Shown here: positions 12,041-23,729 of the stretch, piece by piece
Layout of the letters: each line of letters begins with the position of its first letter
How positions within the stretch are numbered: the stretch's first letter is position 1
Source of the DNA: Cristatella mucedo
Taxonomy: Eukaryota > Bryozoa > Phylactolaemata > Cristatellidae
Length of the DNA: 64,000 nucleotides
Direction of reading: 5' to 3'
Assembly: GCA_009760855.2 (NCBI GenBank)
Contig: WPIO01000058.1
Span: 2,470,001-2,534,000, forward strand
Position numbers and translations under genes: made by a program
Notes under the pieces: model-generated
Seen by the model: the letters and a program-made list of their open reading frames with translations, nothing else
Database searches by the model: none
Told to the model about the DNA's origin: nothing

Positions 12041-12340
12041 TATAATAATAATAATAAAACATGTATTGAGTTCTAAGGAATTCCTTAGTCAAATGCTAGT
12101 GAAGACATTATTACAATAAGATAATAATAATAATACATTTGTTAGCGAATTCAGAGAACGGAATCTCTCTCTCTAGGCACTTTACAGATAGTGCATATAG
12201 AGCATTACCAAATGTTTAGTGGTGACATCTGCAGGCAGTTGGCATAGTGTAAGCAGGTACATGCACTTGAAGGACGAATCACAAAGACCCGCCTAATCCT
12301 GTAAGATTTTCTATGCATGGCTTCTAGAAGCCGAGATGCC
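12040..12340 (-). repeat. LINE A 3' end fragment
   Basis: AAT repeats followed by GAACGGAATCTCTCTCTCTA, GGCACTTTACA and CTTGAAGGACGAATCACAAA match the reverse complement of the LINE A 3' untranslated region. A second short piece lies at 12,660-12,740 (resembling TCAAGTCGTGGGATGGCGTG). Confidence 0.7.
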
Positions 12341-13854
12341 TGGGATGGAACTCGGGGTTTCACTCATGCTAAGTAAGCTGTGCCCCCCCCCTAACATGGT
12401 CGAGAACAGTTTTTTAATCAAGCCAGCAGCCCAGCGGTTCTTTCGTACGATCACTTACATAAGAAGGAATAATAAAAGACATCTGCAGACACTTTAGATA
12501 TCCTGGAGAGAATTTTAATTGGTTAGAGGGAGCATGCACAATTATGTCTATAGGCATAGGCATGCAAAGGATAATTCACATGGATGGAGCAATGTAGTTT
12601 GCATACAGGTGCATTTTAAGCATCTTTCTTCATTCTTAGTATTGTAACTATTATACCTTCTTTAAAATCGTCAAGTCGTGGGATGGCGTGACCTCAGTTG
12701 GGAGAAAGTTCTAGGCTTTGAGAGGACAAGAACATTGAGCCAGTACTACAACAGAGACAGCAGCAGTCGGCACTGCTCGTGCAGCAGTGAGGACCAGCAT
12801 TTGAGCCGCAATTCAACGATGAGAGAGTGCTATGTGCAGCTGCATTGTGCAAATTATCAGATTATCTCCCCCTTGTTGGATACTCATCATCGCTGTCCTG
12901 TCGTAACAGTACTAATAACATAACACAAAGTTCTCAGTGTAGACTTGCAATCAGTGACTGCCACAGATGTTCCAATTGACTAAGCTAGTTTGTTATAGGG
13001 GTATCGGCTGGTGGTGCTTTATATGGCCATCTGCTGCCGAAACCAGTTGGCAGCCTTGCTGCCTAGGCTACCCACTGATCAATGCTTTTTGAGTAGCCGA
13101 AGGGAGATAGCTCCTAGTCTTGCTAAGCGCTGAACTGTGTGGAAGCCAGGGTAGAGCACTGGGCATTCAGATGGACTAATGAGAAGGATGCACCACCAGA
13201 ATTATCTTCAAGCATAATCGTAGCCCCTGCCTCTCAAAGGGTTAAGTGTATGTTGACCACTCAGAAGCCATGCAATTCTGAGTCTGCATGTACTAGTGGT
13301 TTCTGCAAATGGCATGAAAAATGTACTTAAGCTCTGCACGGTAGACCCTTCCCTTCGCATGCCCCACAGCTGTCAATTTAAGAAACATTTCATGCTTACT
13401 CATTCCAGATGAGATGGTATACTGATCAGCTGTGTCCATCGTACAGCCATTTATTTGGTGAATCCTTTTACAGGGGTTCTGTTTCTCCATGTCGAAGCCA
13501 TGCTAAGTCTTAACTACTTGAACACCCTTGCTCCTCGGATTTTGGCAAAATGACATCGGCATGTTTCACCACTTCGGCTTTCACCGGACTTAGTTTAATA
13601 GTATATATGTTAGCTGACATGGTTCTGAGCAGCATATCTAAAGGAGATTTATGTTGTAAAGTGTTTAATAAGTCCCCCAACGTTTGCTGTTGATGCCATA
13701 CCTTTGTGGAAAAAAGCCACAGGTGGCTTAGGAATGTGATTTGAGTTTTCTTATGCCCAGTGATGTGGAAAATGGTGCTTGCATTAGTTAGTGTGCAACA
13801 TTAATCACATTGGCGACCGCAGTCAGTCCGGCCGGCACAAGAATTGGTTATCAG

Positions 13855-13980
13855 GTGTAAAAAAAAATATTTATTTATTTACTACCCTAAGAGAAATTAT
13901 TCCCTATCCAGGCGCTTTACATACGGCGCAATCCTTGAGCTTACGACCTTGATCGTTAAAGCCGAGCACCTAACCCCCGG

Positions 13981-13985
<5 letters not shown>
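13855..13985 (-). repeat. SINE (minus strand), truncated by a CT array
   Basis: Reading on the minus strand, a head with GGTTAGGTGCTCGGC is followed by a tail with AAGCGCCTGGATAGGG and AATAAATAAATA. The head is cut off by the adjoining CT microsatellite. Confidence 0.65.

Positions 13986-14058
<73 letters not shown>
13982..14058 (+). repeat. (CT)n microsatellite
   Basis: Pure CT repeat directly abutting the SINE head. Apparent Leu-Ser repeat frames through it are artefacts. Confidence 0.95.
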
Positions 14059-14064
<6 letters not shown>

Positions 14065-14369
14065 GCTCACTCACTCGCTACATGTATTAGGCTACACCAC
14101 TAGGAAATGCCACCCGAAGTGCTAATAGTCGTGTAATATTTGTTTAAGAACAAGTAATGTCTGGTTCTGCTAGTCGAATCAATCTTGGTTTTTGTATCGC
14201 AATTTGTTTGGCAATAGCCCACACTCAGTTGAGCCTACCTGTGTCTTAATGAATCTATGCGTTAAACGTGTGCCATGCTTGTTTACATTATTTCTTGTGT
14301 GTCATCGACTGTGTACTTTAAAAAGGGACATAAGACAAAAACCATGTGACAGGTCTTTATTGAGATCAT

Positions 14370-14885
14370 ACTAATAATAATACGTTTGTATAGTGCTCTC
14401 AGAGAACTGAATCTCTTTCTAAGCACTTTATAGATGCTGTATAGAAAACATTACTAGTTGATTTGTGGTAACATCCGCAAGCAGCAGGGACAGTGTAAGC
14501 AGGCATATGCACACAAAGGACGACGGCTGGTCATGGGAACGTTGTGAAGTGTGTCGGTAGTGAGTTCCAGGCTTTGGGAGCATACGAGCTAAAGGCAAGG
14601 TCTCCAACAGTTTTGACTCATATGAGATATGGCTAAGCAATTTGAGTCAGAACAGCAAGTTGCACGATTCTTGGCTTAATGGCGGGAGTAGTTCTGATTG
14701 ATGTGCTGGAGCCAGTTGGTATCCCCAGGTATGACGCTTGAATTGTAAGACTGACATGATATAGAGTATTTGAGGCATCCATCAGGCGGTTCCCAACGCA
14801 GTATGCCTCGAGACCTTAAAGTATGTAGGGCTCTATTGAGTATAACCTGTATGTGGTTATTTAGGATATTCACTTTGTGATACGC
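14370..14885 (-). pseudogene. LINE A 3' fragment
   Basis: Begins with AATAATAATACG and the reverse-complement hairpin (AGAGAACTGAATCTCTTTCT, AAGCACTTTATAG), then the carboxy-terminal region on the minus strand with a KPGTHYRHTS-like motif corresponding to KAWNSLPT in better copies. Frames are broken. Confidence 0.75.
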
Positions 14886-15164
14886 ATGTGCAAACGTTCC
14901 TGTGTTGACTACTGGATCTCGAGAGTTTTAGCAGCCTAAGCTACTGATTCTTTAATTGTTTCTATCCTTCACGACGTAGCCATTCTATTAGGATGTCCAA
15001 GCTGTGCTAGCAGTATTACAGAAACATTTTCATTGGAGTCGTATATTGCTTAGCTACACCAAGTTGTTCCATTAGTATTTGGAATATATTTTTTGTTTTT
15101 TATCTGTCTCACCTCTCTCTATGAAATATTCCTATTTTGTATGGTGTTTTTCTTGTGCTTTAAT

Positions 15165-15690
15165 GTAATGTAATATAATGTATCTCCTTCAGTAACTCCA
15201 CAAAGTCATAAAGACCATGTGGGTGTTACGCAGGAGAGTTTTGTATAGCGCACTCACAGCCTAAGTGGCTTTCGGTACGCATTCGGTACCCAACAGACTT
15301 CGTCTCTCGCAACAAAGAGAAAGTGGGAAGTATAGCAGAGTTAGGAGAGCAGTTGAGGTAGTGAGTAGCATAGAAGTAGCAGTTTAGGACTGCTGAAAAA
15401 GATGTGCCATAGTCGGCAGTTGGAGAGTAGATGTCGTTGCGTAAGAATTGTGGAAGCGAGTTCAACAGTCTAGGACCTGCAGAGCTAAAGCTTCTGTCGC
15501 CAACTGTCTTTAAGCTGAGGAATGGGACAGCTAATTTATTGTCCACACAGGACCTGAGGGCGCGAATAGGCTGAAACTGATGCAGCAGTTCAGCTAGGTA
15601 CGAAGGAGCCAAGCCGTGGCAGCCCTTGTGGGTCAGCGTAAGAACTGCTTTATGTCTTAGCACCCATTTGTGCCTTGTGGACATGCTATG
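15165..15690 (-). pseudogene. LINE B reverse transcriptase carboxy-terminal fragment
   Basis: A 152-codon open frame on the minus strand carries KGCHGLAPSYLAELLHQF and GDRSFSSAGPRLLNSLP, typical of the segment after the RT domain in CR1/Jockey-type LINEs. It ends at an AATGT-rich tail at 15,165. A sister copy is at 26,275-26,630. It lies within an INO80C intron. Confidence 0.8.
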
Positions 15691-15736
15691 CTGCTAGTCT
15701 TGTTATGACTGCAAATTTCTACTTTTGCTTCTGTAG

Positions 15737-15842
15737 CATTCAGTAAAGGCCGATGCCGTGGGTCGAAAGAGGGTGTGGAAGAACTTGAAGCAGATTATTG
15801 CAGCTGAACGAATGCTGCCTTATAATCCGGATGTCATTACTT
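15737..15842 (+). CDS. INO80C: INO80 complex subunit C-like, internal exon
   Basis: A 106-base exon between acceptor TTCTGTAG and donor GTGAGT, starting in phase 0 and ending after codon base 1. It encodes VWKNLKQIIAAERMLP, the signature WKNLKQIL.xER.LP stretch of INO80C/Ies6. It joins in phase with the exon before (11,039) and after (18,668). Confidence 0.95.
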
Positions 15843-15969
15843 GTGAGTACAATAGAATGGAGTCCTTCTATCTATATAATTGACTTAATCTGATGACAAA
15901 TGACTGAGGACTTGTGCTCATTTTTTGCGATTTATTAATATTTAGTTGGCTAGGTATGTTTAAAAGAAA

Positions 15970-16120
15970 TAAAAATATATAATTCATTTATATAGCGCCC
16001 CAAGAGAACTTAATCTCTATTCAGGCGCTTCACATATGCCTCGGGGCTCGAGCCCACGATCTCAGTCAGACCTTGGTCGAGGCGAGCACCGTAACCGCTA
16101 GGCCAAACCAGCTTGTTTAA
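15970..16120 (-). repeat. complete tRNA-derived SINE
   Basis: Minus-strand reading: CTGGTTTGGCCTAGCGGTTA (A box), GGCTCGAGCCCCGAGG (B-box region), GTGAAGCGCCTGAATAGAGA, TTAAGTTCTCTTGGGGCGCT and an AT-rich tail. The 3' half can fold as AAGCGCC pairing with GGCGCT, as in LINE A. This is the best preserved SINE copy in the window. Confidence 0.8.
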
Positions 16121-16739
16121 ATGATCAACAATGTGCAGTGCTGCATCCGTATTCTGTAGGCTACTTTCTTTGACGAAAACTGGTCCTTGGATTGAAGTGT
16201 GACTGCCCACTAACCTTAAATTATAGTTGTTGCCGCTAAAGCCATATATGTGTGTACTCGTGCGCTTTTTTAAGCGATTTGAGCTGCAGCCAGTCACACC
16301 ACTTCCTATGCCCGTGCTTGTCGAATATTGTACCTAGTCTTTGTTATGTGACCCGCTCGTGAATAAACGCACCTTCATCAGATATATGCACAACCAGTTT
16401 ATCGTGTTGTATGCCTTCGTAATGCATCAATGAACAGTAGACAAATCTTACCTGCATAATGGTGGTGATTGTGCAGCAATAAACAACTGTTGCCTAGCAT
16501 TACGTCATGTTATTTTATGTCTGCTATATTGTCACCTGATATTAATATATGATGAACAAGTAAATTTCTTCCCAACCGGCAACATTATCTGGAGTTACTA
16601 TTGACTGGTGTGAGTATATGTTGGGATTAACAATCTAGCCGCCGGAAACTACTTTGGTAACAGGTTACAGCAAAATTAATGTTTTATTCAGCTGCCTCAT
16701 TTGTGTAGAAGCAGAAGAGCCTTAGTACCTCACACTTGT

Positions 16740-16855
16740 AGAGGGCAATAAAAAATTGCTCCCCACGAAAGCTCATACCCGCTACCTTGGTTGTGGGTAT
16801 CGACCAGCTTACCGTTGAGCCAAGTCACGGCGATCCGGTAATCAAGCCGTGAGAA
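16740..16855 (-). repeat. second tRNA-like SINE family, fragment
   Basis: On the minus strand an A-box-like GGCTCAACGGTAAGC is followed by GGTAGCGGGTATGAGC and GAGCAATTTTTTATTGCCCT. It differs from the other SINEs in the window and has no LINE A tail. Confidence 0.45.
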
Positions 16856-16859
16856 ACTC

Positions 16860-18660
16860 TCTGAATCAGCATTATAGGAAGTAGGAGCTATTTACACAAC
16901 TCCCAGTACACTTTTCCCTGTCTATTCAGCACCCTAGGGCGATGCTTGGATGTACTAGCCTGGCTGGATCTTGTGACAGTCCACCTGACTCCCATGCCCA
17001 TAGAAGCTCAAACACACACATACACCATTAGTTGCTTGCTTAAATATTCCCCTCCCACGCATGCTACACAAACCCGTAACCAGCTCCTCCTCATAGATTG
17101 GTAGACAAACGCCTTTGGGAAGTCTTCCATGTGACAGGCATAGCATGCTTCCCCCCACTGGGGGGGTGGTGCCGTAGCAATTTCATTCCCTGTGCCTATT
17201 TCAGAACGATTTCATCTTCTGGATGCCGGTGTCTTAACACTAGTAGTGTGTCTCCAGTTTTTGTTATTTACATGACACCCCAACCATTCTAAAATTCCAC
17301 CCCTCTAGTTGCCGCATGAGAAATTTGAAGTTCTGCCAAACTTCGTGAGGCACAGGGAAACTAGGGATACGTGTTTGTCACGTGAAAAATACTGATTCCA
17401 CGATTGAGAGGTCCGATTGATGCTCTTCCCTTGCATCTCACGCTGCTAGTTTCGTTATACCGGCTCCAGCTTGCCCTATCTAGCTCACCCCTAATCAAAC
17501 TTCTTCAGTGGGTAGGGGCAGATGGCTGGCTACAGAACGGTAGGAGGTTATTATTTATGTCGGCCTTCATGTTCTTGGACAAGAGTGCCACAGCAAAACC
17601 CATTCTTCTGCCATTTCCAAAAACAGGGTCGTTCTCAGAAACAGTCGCTCTTCTTTATTACTTCACTATCTCATTCGTGTATGCAAACTCCATACTTTAA
17701 ACACCCAAGCTGCACCAAAATTTTCTTCCACCTCATTTGCGATGTGACAACAATTTTCCCATCACAGCCATCCTTCAATTAATACCAGATAATGTCCTTG
17801 CAATGCATTGGGCTTGCTCGTGGTTCTTCAGCTCTCTCATCTTTCTTGTGTGGGTGCCACATCGAATTATGTAATGCTTCGTATTGCTGAAAAAACTAAT
17901 GGGTTCTGCCCATGAATAAACCTGAGAACTCGCATGTTCTAGCTTAAGACTCAGCAGTTGCTAAAGCTTATTAGATGCTGCCAGTGCCTCAGTCGTGTTC
18001 AAGTACACAATGTCACATGCCGCTATTATTCTTCACTTCTTACTTTGTTGCCATTGCTCTTCACATACACACCCTGTAACTGATTTAAACTAACTTGTTC
18101 TTCAGTACCCCTAATCAGACCCGAGTTCCACTCTCTGTATTTTTATGGCAAAGAATTGGCTTCTCCTCCGCCACCTTCAATATTAGAACTAACGTAAAGG
18201 GCTGCATCGGGATTTAATAGTAATCTTTGCAATGTTAAAGCTGAGGTTTGTACAGCCTGCCAGTAGCCTATTTTCTACAGAAATGGCAGTACCGTGGGGA
18301 GTCTAATGAACTGTGTGCGTAGCCTTCCCATATTTTCCTAGTGTTCCTTGAAGTCGTCCTCGATACACTTTTTAAATTTTCACATAGGATCTGTACTACA
18401 TGGTCGTGTCAGAGCTGATTTTAGTTTAATTGAATTTAAAAAATATCTAAAACTTAATTATTTAGTTTTGTTACACCTTTGAGGCAGCTCTAGAATGCAG
18501 TCTTGCCTACATTGCAGGGCGATCAACACCTGCTCCCCAAAGCCCATTGTGCTGTAGAGCGTTACATAAATGCTGTTTCTGTCACTTTTGTCTGTCTGCT
18601 TATACAATCTGTGCATATGCCTTTTTGGCGCTGACATGATGCCTCAACTTTCTTTCTTCT
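16860..18660 (+). other. INO80C intron, no feature recognised
   Basis: Intronic sequence. Short open frames here have no recognisable domains and no supported splice sites. Confidence 0.45.
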
Positions 18661-18667
18661 TTGACAG

Positions 18668-18735
18668 ATAGCAGCATTGATGCTCCCCCATCATTTTATC
18701 CACCGAAGAAGTACTCGGATCTTAGTGGGTTGCCG
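18668..18735 (+). CDS. INO80C: INO80 complex subunit C-like, internal exon (YL1-C domain)
   Basis: A 68-base exon with acceptor TTTGACAG and donor GTAAGC. Its first two bases complete a Tyr codon begun in the previous exon. It encodes SSIDAPPSFYPPKKYSDLSG, the core of the YL1 carboxy-terminal domain (IDAPPS..P.KKYSD.SGL), a short domain shared by YL1 and Ies6-type chromatin proteins. Confidence 0.97.
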
Positions 18736-20661
18736 GTAAGCGTATGCTGTCAGTGCAATTGAAGGCCGTGTCTTTGCATACTTATTGTAGCCTTTAGGTG
18801 TTCTGTGATGTTGACTGTGGATTAAGTAAGGCTGCTTATGTAGCTTTAAACATTTGGTGGTGGCCAGAATTATCTGTGTCTGCCTGTCCTACAGACATGT
18901 CTGATTAACACCCTCTTGCGCACCTCATTAAACATGCTGCCTGTAGAAATCATTGAGGCTTTCTGGTAGTTTTCTTTTTGGCTCCACAACGTTGCTGTCA
19001 AAGCTGTTGACTCACCATTACGGTCTGAGACTCCGTCACATTCAGTTTGGATCCTGTGGAGCTCAGAGAATTTGAGAACGATTAGAATACTGACAGTTTC
19101 TTAATTTAAGTAAATGCTATACTCTTCTATTGCGACGTAAAAATGGTTCACTTGCATTCGAAAATGAAGCATCTTAAGGTTTATTATTGACCTACAATTA
19201 CTGTTGAAAGAGCTTAGTGTGTTTGGAAAACAACATTTTTATTGGGTCAATATGTGCATATTGACACCTTAATGTTCATCTTGCCAACAGCAGCTAGCAC
19301 GAGCCTTGCATGTCGGTGTTTGATTGCATCCATTCGCTATAGCTGGATGTGTTTATGCCATTTATTGAATATATCTTCTATATACAGTGTATTGTTGTAC
19401 ATCGTTGTTTCTGTTAGATCAATCTGCTTTCTGGTCTTGGTTTCCTCTGAGTGCTTTTCTTGTTACCGCCATCGTCAAGTCTTGAAGGCATAGCAACCTC
19501 AGATGTATTTTCAAAATGCATCTATAGTCCGGCAGGCTCGAGGCAGCTCAGTACTGACGACCTTCTCACTGCTATCATAGTGCCTGAGCTCTCATTAGTC
19601 TTTGTTGTATGTTGAGCATGACTCGAGATGCTGTTCGACTCAACCTGCTGATGACATCACATTGGTGTTTGTTTTTTGCTAATGCCATTATTTTTGATTA
19701 AAATGGTACAGTATGAGTGTCCAGATAGCTTGAATCTGTTCAGCCAGTCTGCCTCCATCTTATTCATCACGTTCTCGCTCATATTCTTCATTAAAAATTG
19801 AGCATGCTTCCGAACACCTTCAAATACTTAAGCATCAGTGATCTTTAGTAAACAAGAAATGTCATCGGTGTAGCTGCTTCCCTTGCAGATTTTGATGCAC
19901 AATTATTATTAAGAACCTAGAACTTACACCTTACCATTTCATGTGTGTGTGTGTGCGTGCGCGCGGGCGTGCGTGCGTGTGTGAGTGTGTGTGTGTGTGT
20001 GTGCGTATAAGCTCAAAAGGTGGCAATTTTTCTAAACTAGAATTGAACCTTAAATCACTTTTACTATCAAAATAACATTGTAAACTGTGTGGCTGAAAAA
20101 TCGAGGTATTATGCGTATTTTTGGTCGATCAAGTGATGCTGTTTGCTGGGTTTTGAATCTGTTTACAAGAGTGTTTTACACAGTAGTAATTATTAACCAA
20201 AACTTGGTGTGATGCTGCATCAGTGGCACGTTACTCCTGCCGCGGCTTATTCATTCACAGCTTGTAGTGTTATTGAACAGATTAGGTAAAGCCAGTTGTT
20301 TTCGTTGAGGCTTGAAGTTTGGTCCTTCGAATAACCTATATTGTTTTCAGAAAACGCCTAGACCAGACAATGCTTACCGTGGTCATTCAAGACCTACAAG
20401 CAATCATCATAATGTACGACTTACACGAAGGTGGGGTAGAACATTATTAGCACCAGCTTGCCGAAACGAGGAGGGAAGATAAACTGCTGTGCGGCCACAG
20501 TATTGGAAGAACTTTATTGACTACAAATGATTGTTTAGGATTGTTATCTAGTTTCGTTGATGGCATATGGCTACTCGTAAGCTCCCGTTGTCTTTTGATG
20601 GCTGTACTATTTTTGAATATGTTGAAATAGCAGTCACTCTTGGATTACTTGCTCGTTACAG
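18736..20661 (+). other. INO80C intron
   Basis: Intronic sequence holding a GT/GC microsatellite at 19,942-20,004. The coding phase and the contiguous YL1-C domain across the flanking exons show that no exon is missing here. Confidence 0.6.
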
Positions 20662-20784
20662 GCCAAGTATTTGGATCCGCAGACAAAGCTTCGTTACAGC
20701 AGTGCTGACGAGTTTGCTCAAATTCGATCGTTGCCTAGCGACATCGTTTCTGGACTCTTGGCTCTAAGAAAAGCTAATGGATGA
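20662..20784 (+). CDS. INO80C: INO80 complex subunit C-like, last coding exon
   Basis: Starts in phase 0 after acceptor CGTTACAG and ends at TGA. It encodes YLDPQTKLRY and then a stretch ending GLLALRKANG, matching the TDP.TKLR...EF..IR.LP.D.V.GYLALRKA end of INO80C. Together the four exons cover the whole conserved part of the protein. The residues look unbroken, so the gene is probably functional. Confidence 0.97.
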   Translation, partial: AKYLDPQTKLRYSSADEFAQIRSLPSDIVSGLLALRKANG

Positions 20785-21018
20785 CAGGCATCCCGCCGCG
20801 GTGTAATTTGGAATTTTGGTAATTTAGAAAAGCATGAATTCCCCCACCGTAGACGTGGCTGTGAAGTAGTACTCATACGTCATTGACTTTTGTGCCTCAG
20901 CGCTAGCTTGCTACATTGGCTATATGAGCAAGTAATATGCATGCAAGTAGACAGATTATACGAAACTGTTTACATGTTCACGTGCCTTCCTGGCATTAAA
21001 ACCAGGTAAGATTGTCGA

Positions 21019-21024
21019 AATAAA
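21019..21024 (+). terminator. candidate polyadenylation signal of INO80C
   Basis: AATAAA 235 bases downstream of the INO80C stop codon, a reasonable 3' UTR length. Confidence 0.5.
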
Positions 21025-21164
21025 GAATAACTATTTATGCTGTACCTCAAATACGTCCAAGAAGAACCTACGGAATGCTTATTTGCCATGAGTTGCCCTC
21101 GCGGAGTGGTTGCTTGGTGGTGGTGACTATAGGTGTGCAACAACATAAGACCCCTACGGCCCTC

Positions 21165-21275
21165 AGGGAGAGACAGAGAGGGGTAGAGAGAGAGAGAGAA
21201 AAGAGAGCAGAGAGAGAGAGTGAGTGAAAGGGGGAGAAAAGGAGAGACAGAAAAGAGGGGAAAGAGACAGAGATG
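21165..21275 (+). repeat. GA-rich simple sequence
   Basis: Interrupted GA repeats. The Ser-Leu-rich minus-strand frames through it are low-complexity artefacts. Confidence 0.85.
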
Positions 21276-21279
21276 AAAG

Positions 21280-22090
21280 CCTTGGTAAGCCTCACCTCGT
21301 AGGTTTGACCAGCCAGTGTTTGACTCCTCCACTTCGAGCGGCAGCAAACGCAGACAACATCCAGCTGTATTTATCCATCAAACTCTGTAGGTCAGCTGCG
21401 GTAATTATGAAAGTGCACGGATGTCTTAGAATCGTTTTGTACAGGATTTCAACCAAATTTCTATAATTGAATACCAATAAAACTTAACTCTTACGTAAAG
21501 CTCGAAACGCACCGCTGGAATCGATGACTTAACATTTCCAGACCATTTCTGTCGACTCTGGGTAATCGGGTGTCCTTGTCGGTAACCACCCAACGGTTAC
21601 GAGCTTTATCCATAAGCTTGACTCTATAGCTAGTTATGTCCTATCCCTGTCCGGACAAGGGCGACTTTCAGCAATGGCTGACTTGAGATCGTTTTAGCTC
21701 TGGGCTTCCTCTAAGCTAAGCTTTGCAGCTGTTGACTCGTGCACTTTTATTCCGGCTGTACCAAACCTACTTGACTGCCCTCCAGACTTGATGCGTAAGA
21801 TAAATGCTGTTTTGGGCTACCGTGTAAGCAGTATAAACAGCTTTGGCTTGGAATTCACTGTAGACATAGCCATCATAAGGCCTTCTAGTTTTCACGGATT
21901 AGTAAAGTTACCCACGGAGAGGTATGCAGATGCAGCTTGTATGCTGTACGTCTTTTCGATTGTGCCAAAACTTTGACACTAATAACCGTGATGGCTTGCT
22001 TGCACCCTTGTTCAATTTATAGTAGCCTGCTGTAATTAACTTTTGGCAGGGCTGCAGAAGAAAGAAAGCCATTAGGCCTTTACAGTTAGT
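21280..22090. other. no gene recognised
   Basis: No supported exon or matched repeat. Confidence 0.35.
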
Positions 22091-22097
22091 GATTAAT

Positions 22098-22975
22098 GAT
22101 AACTATTATTATTATTATCATGCATTTGATACAGCGCCCTCTGAGAACTCGGTCACTTTCTAGACACTTTACTTTGCTACAAAGGACGCACGATCAAGTA
22201 GTTAGTAGTATCATGCTCAATAAACAGCAACAATAACATGGTTAGGGGTGACATGCACAGGGTCAGCATGCAAAACTGGTTAGTCACAGCATGCACAGAG
22301 TCAGCATAAGCAAGCACATAGAGGACGAATCACGGGGACCCACTAAATGCTGTGATAAATAGGTGCGTTCGTAGTTTCTTTCTTAACGTGTCAAGTCATA
22401 AAATGCCGTGACCCAAGTCATGAGTTATTTCCGGGCCTTGGGCGTCTAGAGACACGCTCTCCAAGGGATGTAAGGTTCACACGAGGTACAGGTAAACAAT
22501 TGGATTCCAAAAAGCTGTTGGCACAATGCTTAGCCTTGTGAGTGAGTAGATCTGATAGGTAGGCTGGAGCCAACGAATGAATGGACCTAAAAGTGAGTGA
22601 CAAAACCTTGAAGTCGATGGCTTCTTTGGAGCCAGCGCAGGTAGGCGAGAAGTCTTAAGATGTGGCAACTGCAACGCTTACGACAAGCAAGTCTAGCTGC
22701 TGAGTTTTGCACCATCTGTAAGCTCCTGATATCACAGGCTGGTAGACCAGCAAGCAGTGAGTTATGAAGTCAAGATGGGATGACACAAATGCAGGGACCA
22801 ATTTAGATGTGGCATCCGTGTCTAAGCAAGCCCGAATTTCAGCAGTGTTGCATAGCTGAAAGTAGGCATACTTGACTGTGGAGATAAGTGGTCGTCTAAT
22901 GAAAGGCACTTTGGAACATGGCATCTAGATTTCGTGTAGATTTAACATGAGATACACCGGCACAGCCAATTGTTA
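22098..22975 (-). pseudogene. LINE A 3' fragment
   Basis: Starts with ATT/ATC repeats, then the hairpin region, the 3' UTR (CACAGGGTCAGCATGC, AGAGGACGAATCACGGGGAC) and the carboxy-terminal coding part with LTFRSIHSLAPAYLSDLL. Upstream are pieces of the RT thumb region. Several stops and frameshifts. Confidence 0.8.
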
Positions 22976-22984
22976 GTATGGCTC

Positions 22985-23400
22985 GCAAGGTCGGTTAACC
23001 AATTGAAGAAATTCCGTCACGTGTCTTCTTTGCCTAAGGATCTGCAATTGCTTCCTTCCAATTAATCAGCCGATACACAGCAAAATTCTTACTCTGACCT
23101 GCAAAACCCACTACGGCTTTGCTCCTTCATAGTTAGCTGAACTGCTGCACTAGTTTCAGACTCACGATGACCTAAAGTCCCAAATTGATGACAAACAGGC
23201 TGCTTATTTTCTTTTTCTTAAAATCGCTAGCGACAGAAGCATTTGCTCCGTGTGTTCTAGACTGCGGAACTCTCTTCGGCAATAATTACGTAATGGCATC
23301 TCTTCTGCTATCAAAACTTGCACATCCTTCCCAGCCGTATTGCCCTGCTACTTCTTGCTACTCACTTCCTCGATGCCCTCCTGGCTAGGCTATGCTTCTC
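22985..23400 (+). pseudogene. LINE B fragment on the plus strand
   Basis: Translated fragments corresponding to KILTLTCKTHYGFAPS, then a stop, then LAELLH match the KGCHGLAPSYLAELLH segment of the LINE B copy at 15,165-15,690. Diverged and broken. Confidence 0.6.
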
Positions 23401-23511
23401 ACTTTCTCTTTGTTTCGTGAGGCAGAGTCTGTCGGCTACATTATGCGAACCAAAAGTCACCTATGTTTTGGAAACGTGCGCATACATATATTTACCTTGT
23501 ATATATTTATA

Positions 23512-23720
23512 TAATAATAAGAATACGATTGCATAACACCCTCAAGGAACTTTTTTAATCTCGTTTTAAGCACTCTCTATTTGCTATAAGAAAGCTTGAT
23601 CAAATGGTTAGCGGTACCAAGCAGAATGTCAACAAGCATAACATGGTTAGAGATCACGGGCACAGTGTCAACGAGTAAAATTTGGTGAGTGGAGATATTG
23701 GTATGTACGTTGTATGTGCA
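23512..23720 (-). repeat. LINE A 3' UTR fragment
   Basis: ATAATAATAAG, then AACACCCTCAAGGAACTTTT, AAGCACTCTCTATTTGC and AACATGGTTAGAGATCACGG match the reverse complement of the LINE A 3' end, strongly diverged. Confidence 0.6.
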
Positions 23721-23729
23721 TGGCATGAT

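Noticed and set aside
2865-16120. tRNA genes suggested by GGTTCGAATCC-like boxes.
   Set aside because: No closed acceptor or anticodon stems; the boxes belong to SINEs with LINE-like tails.
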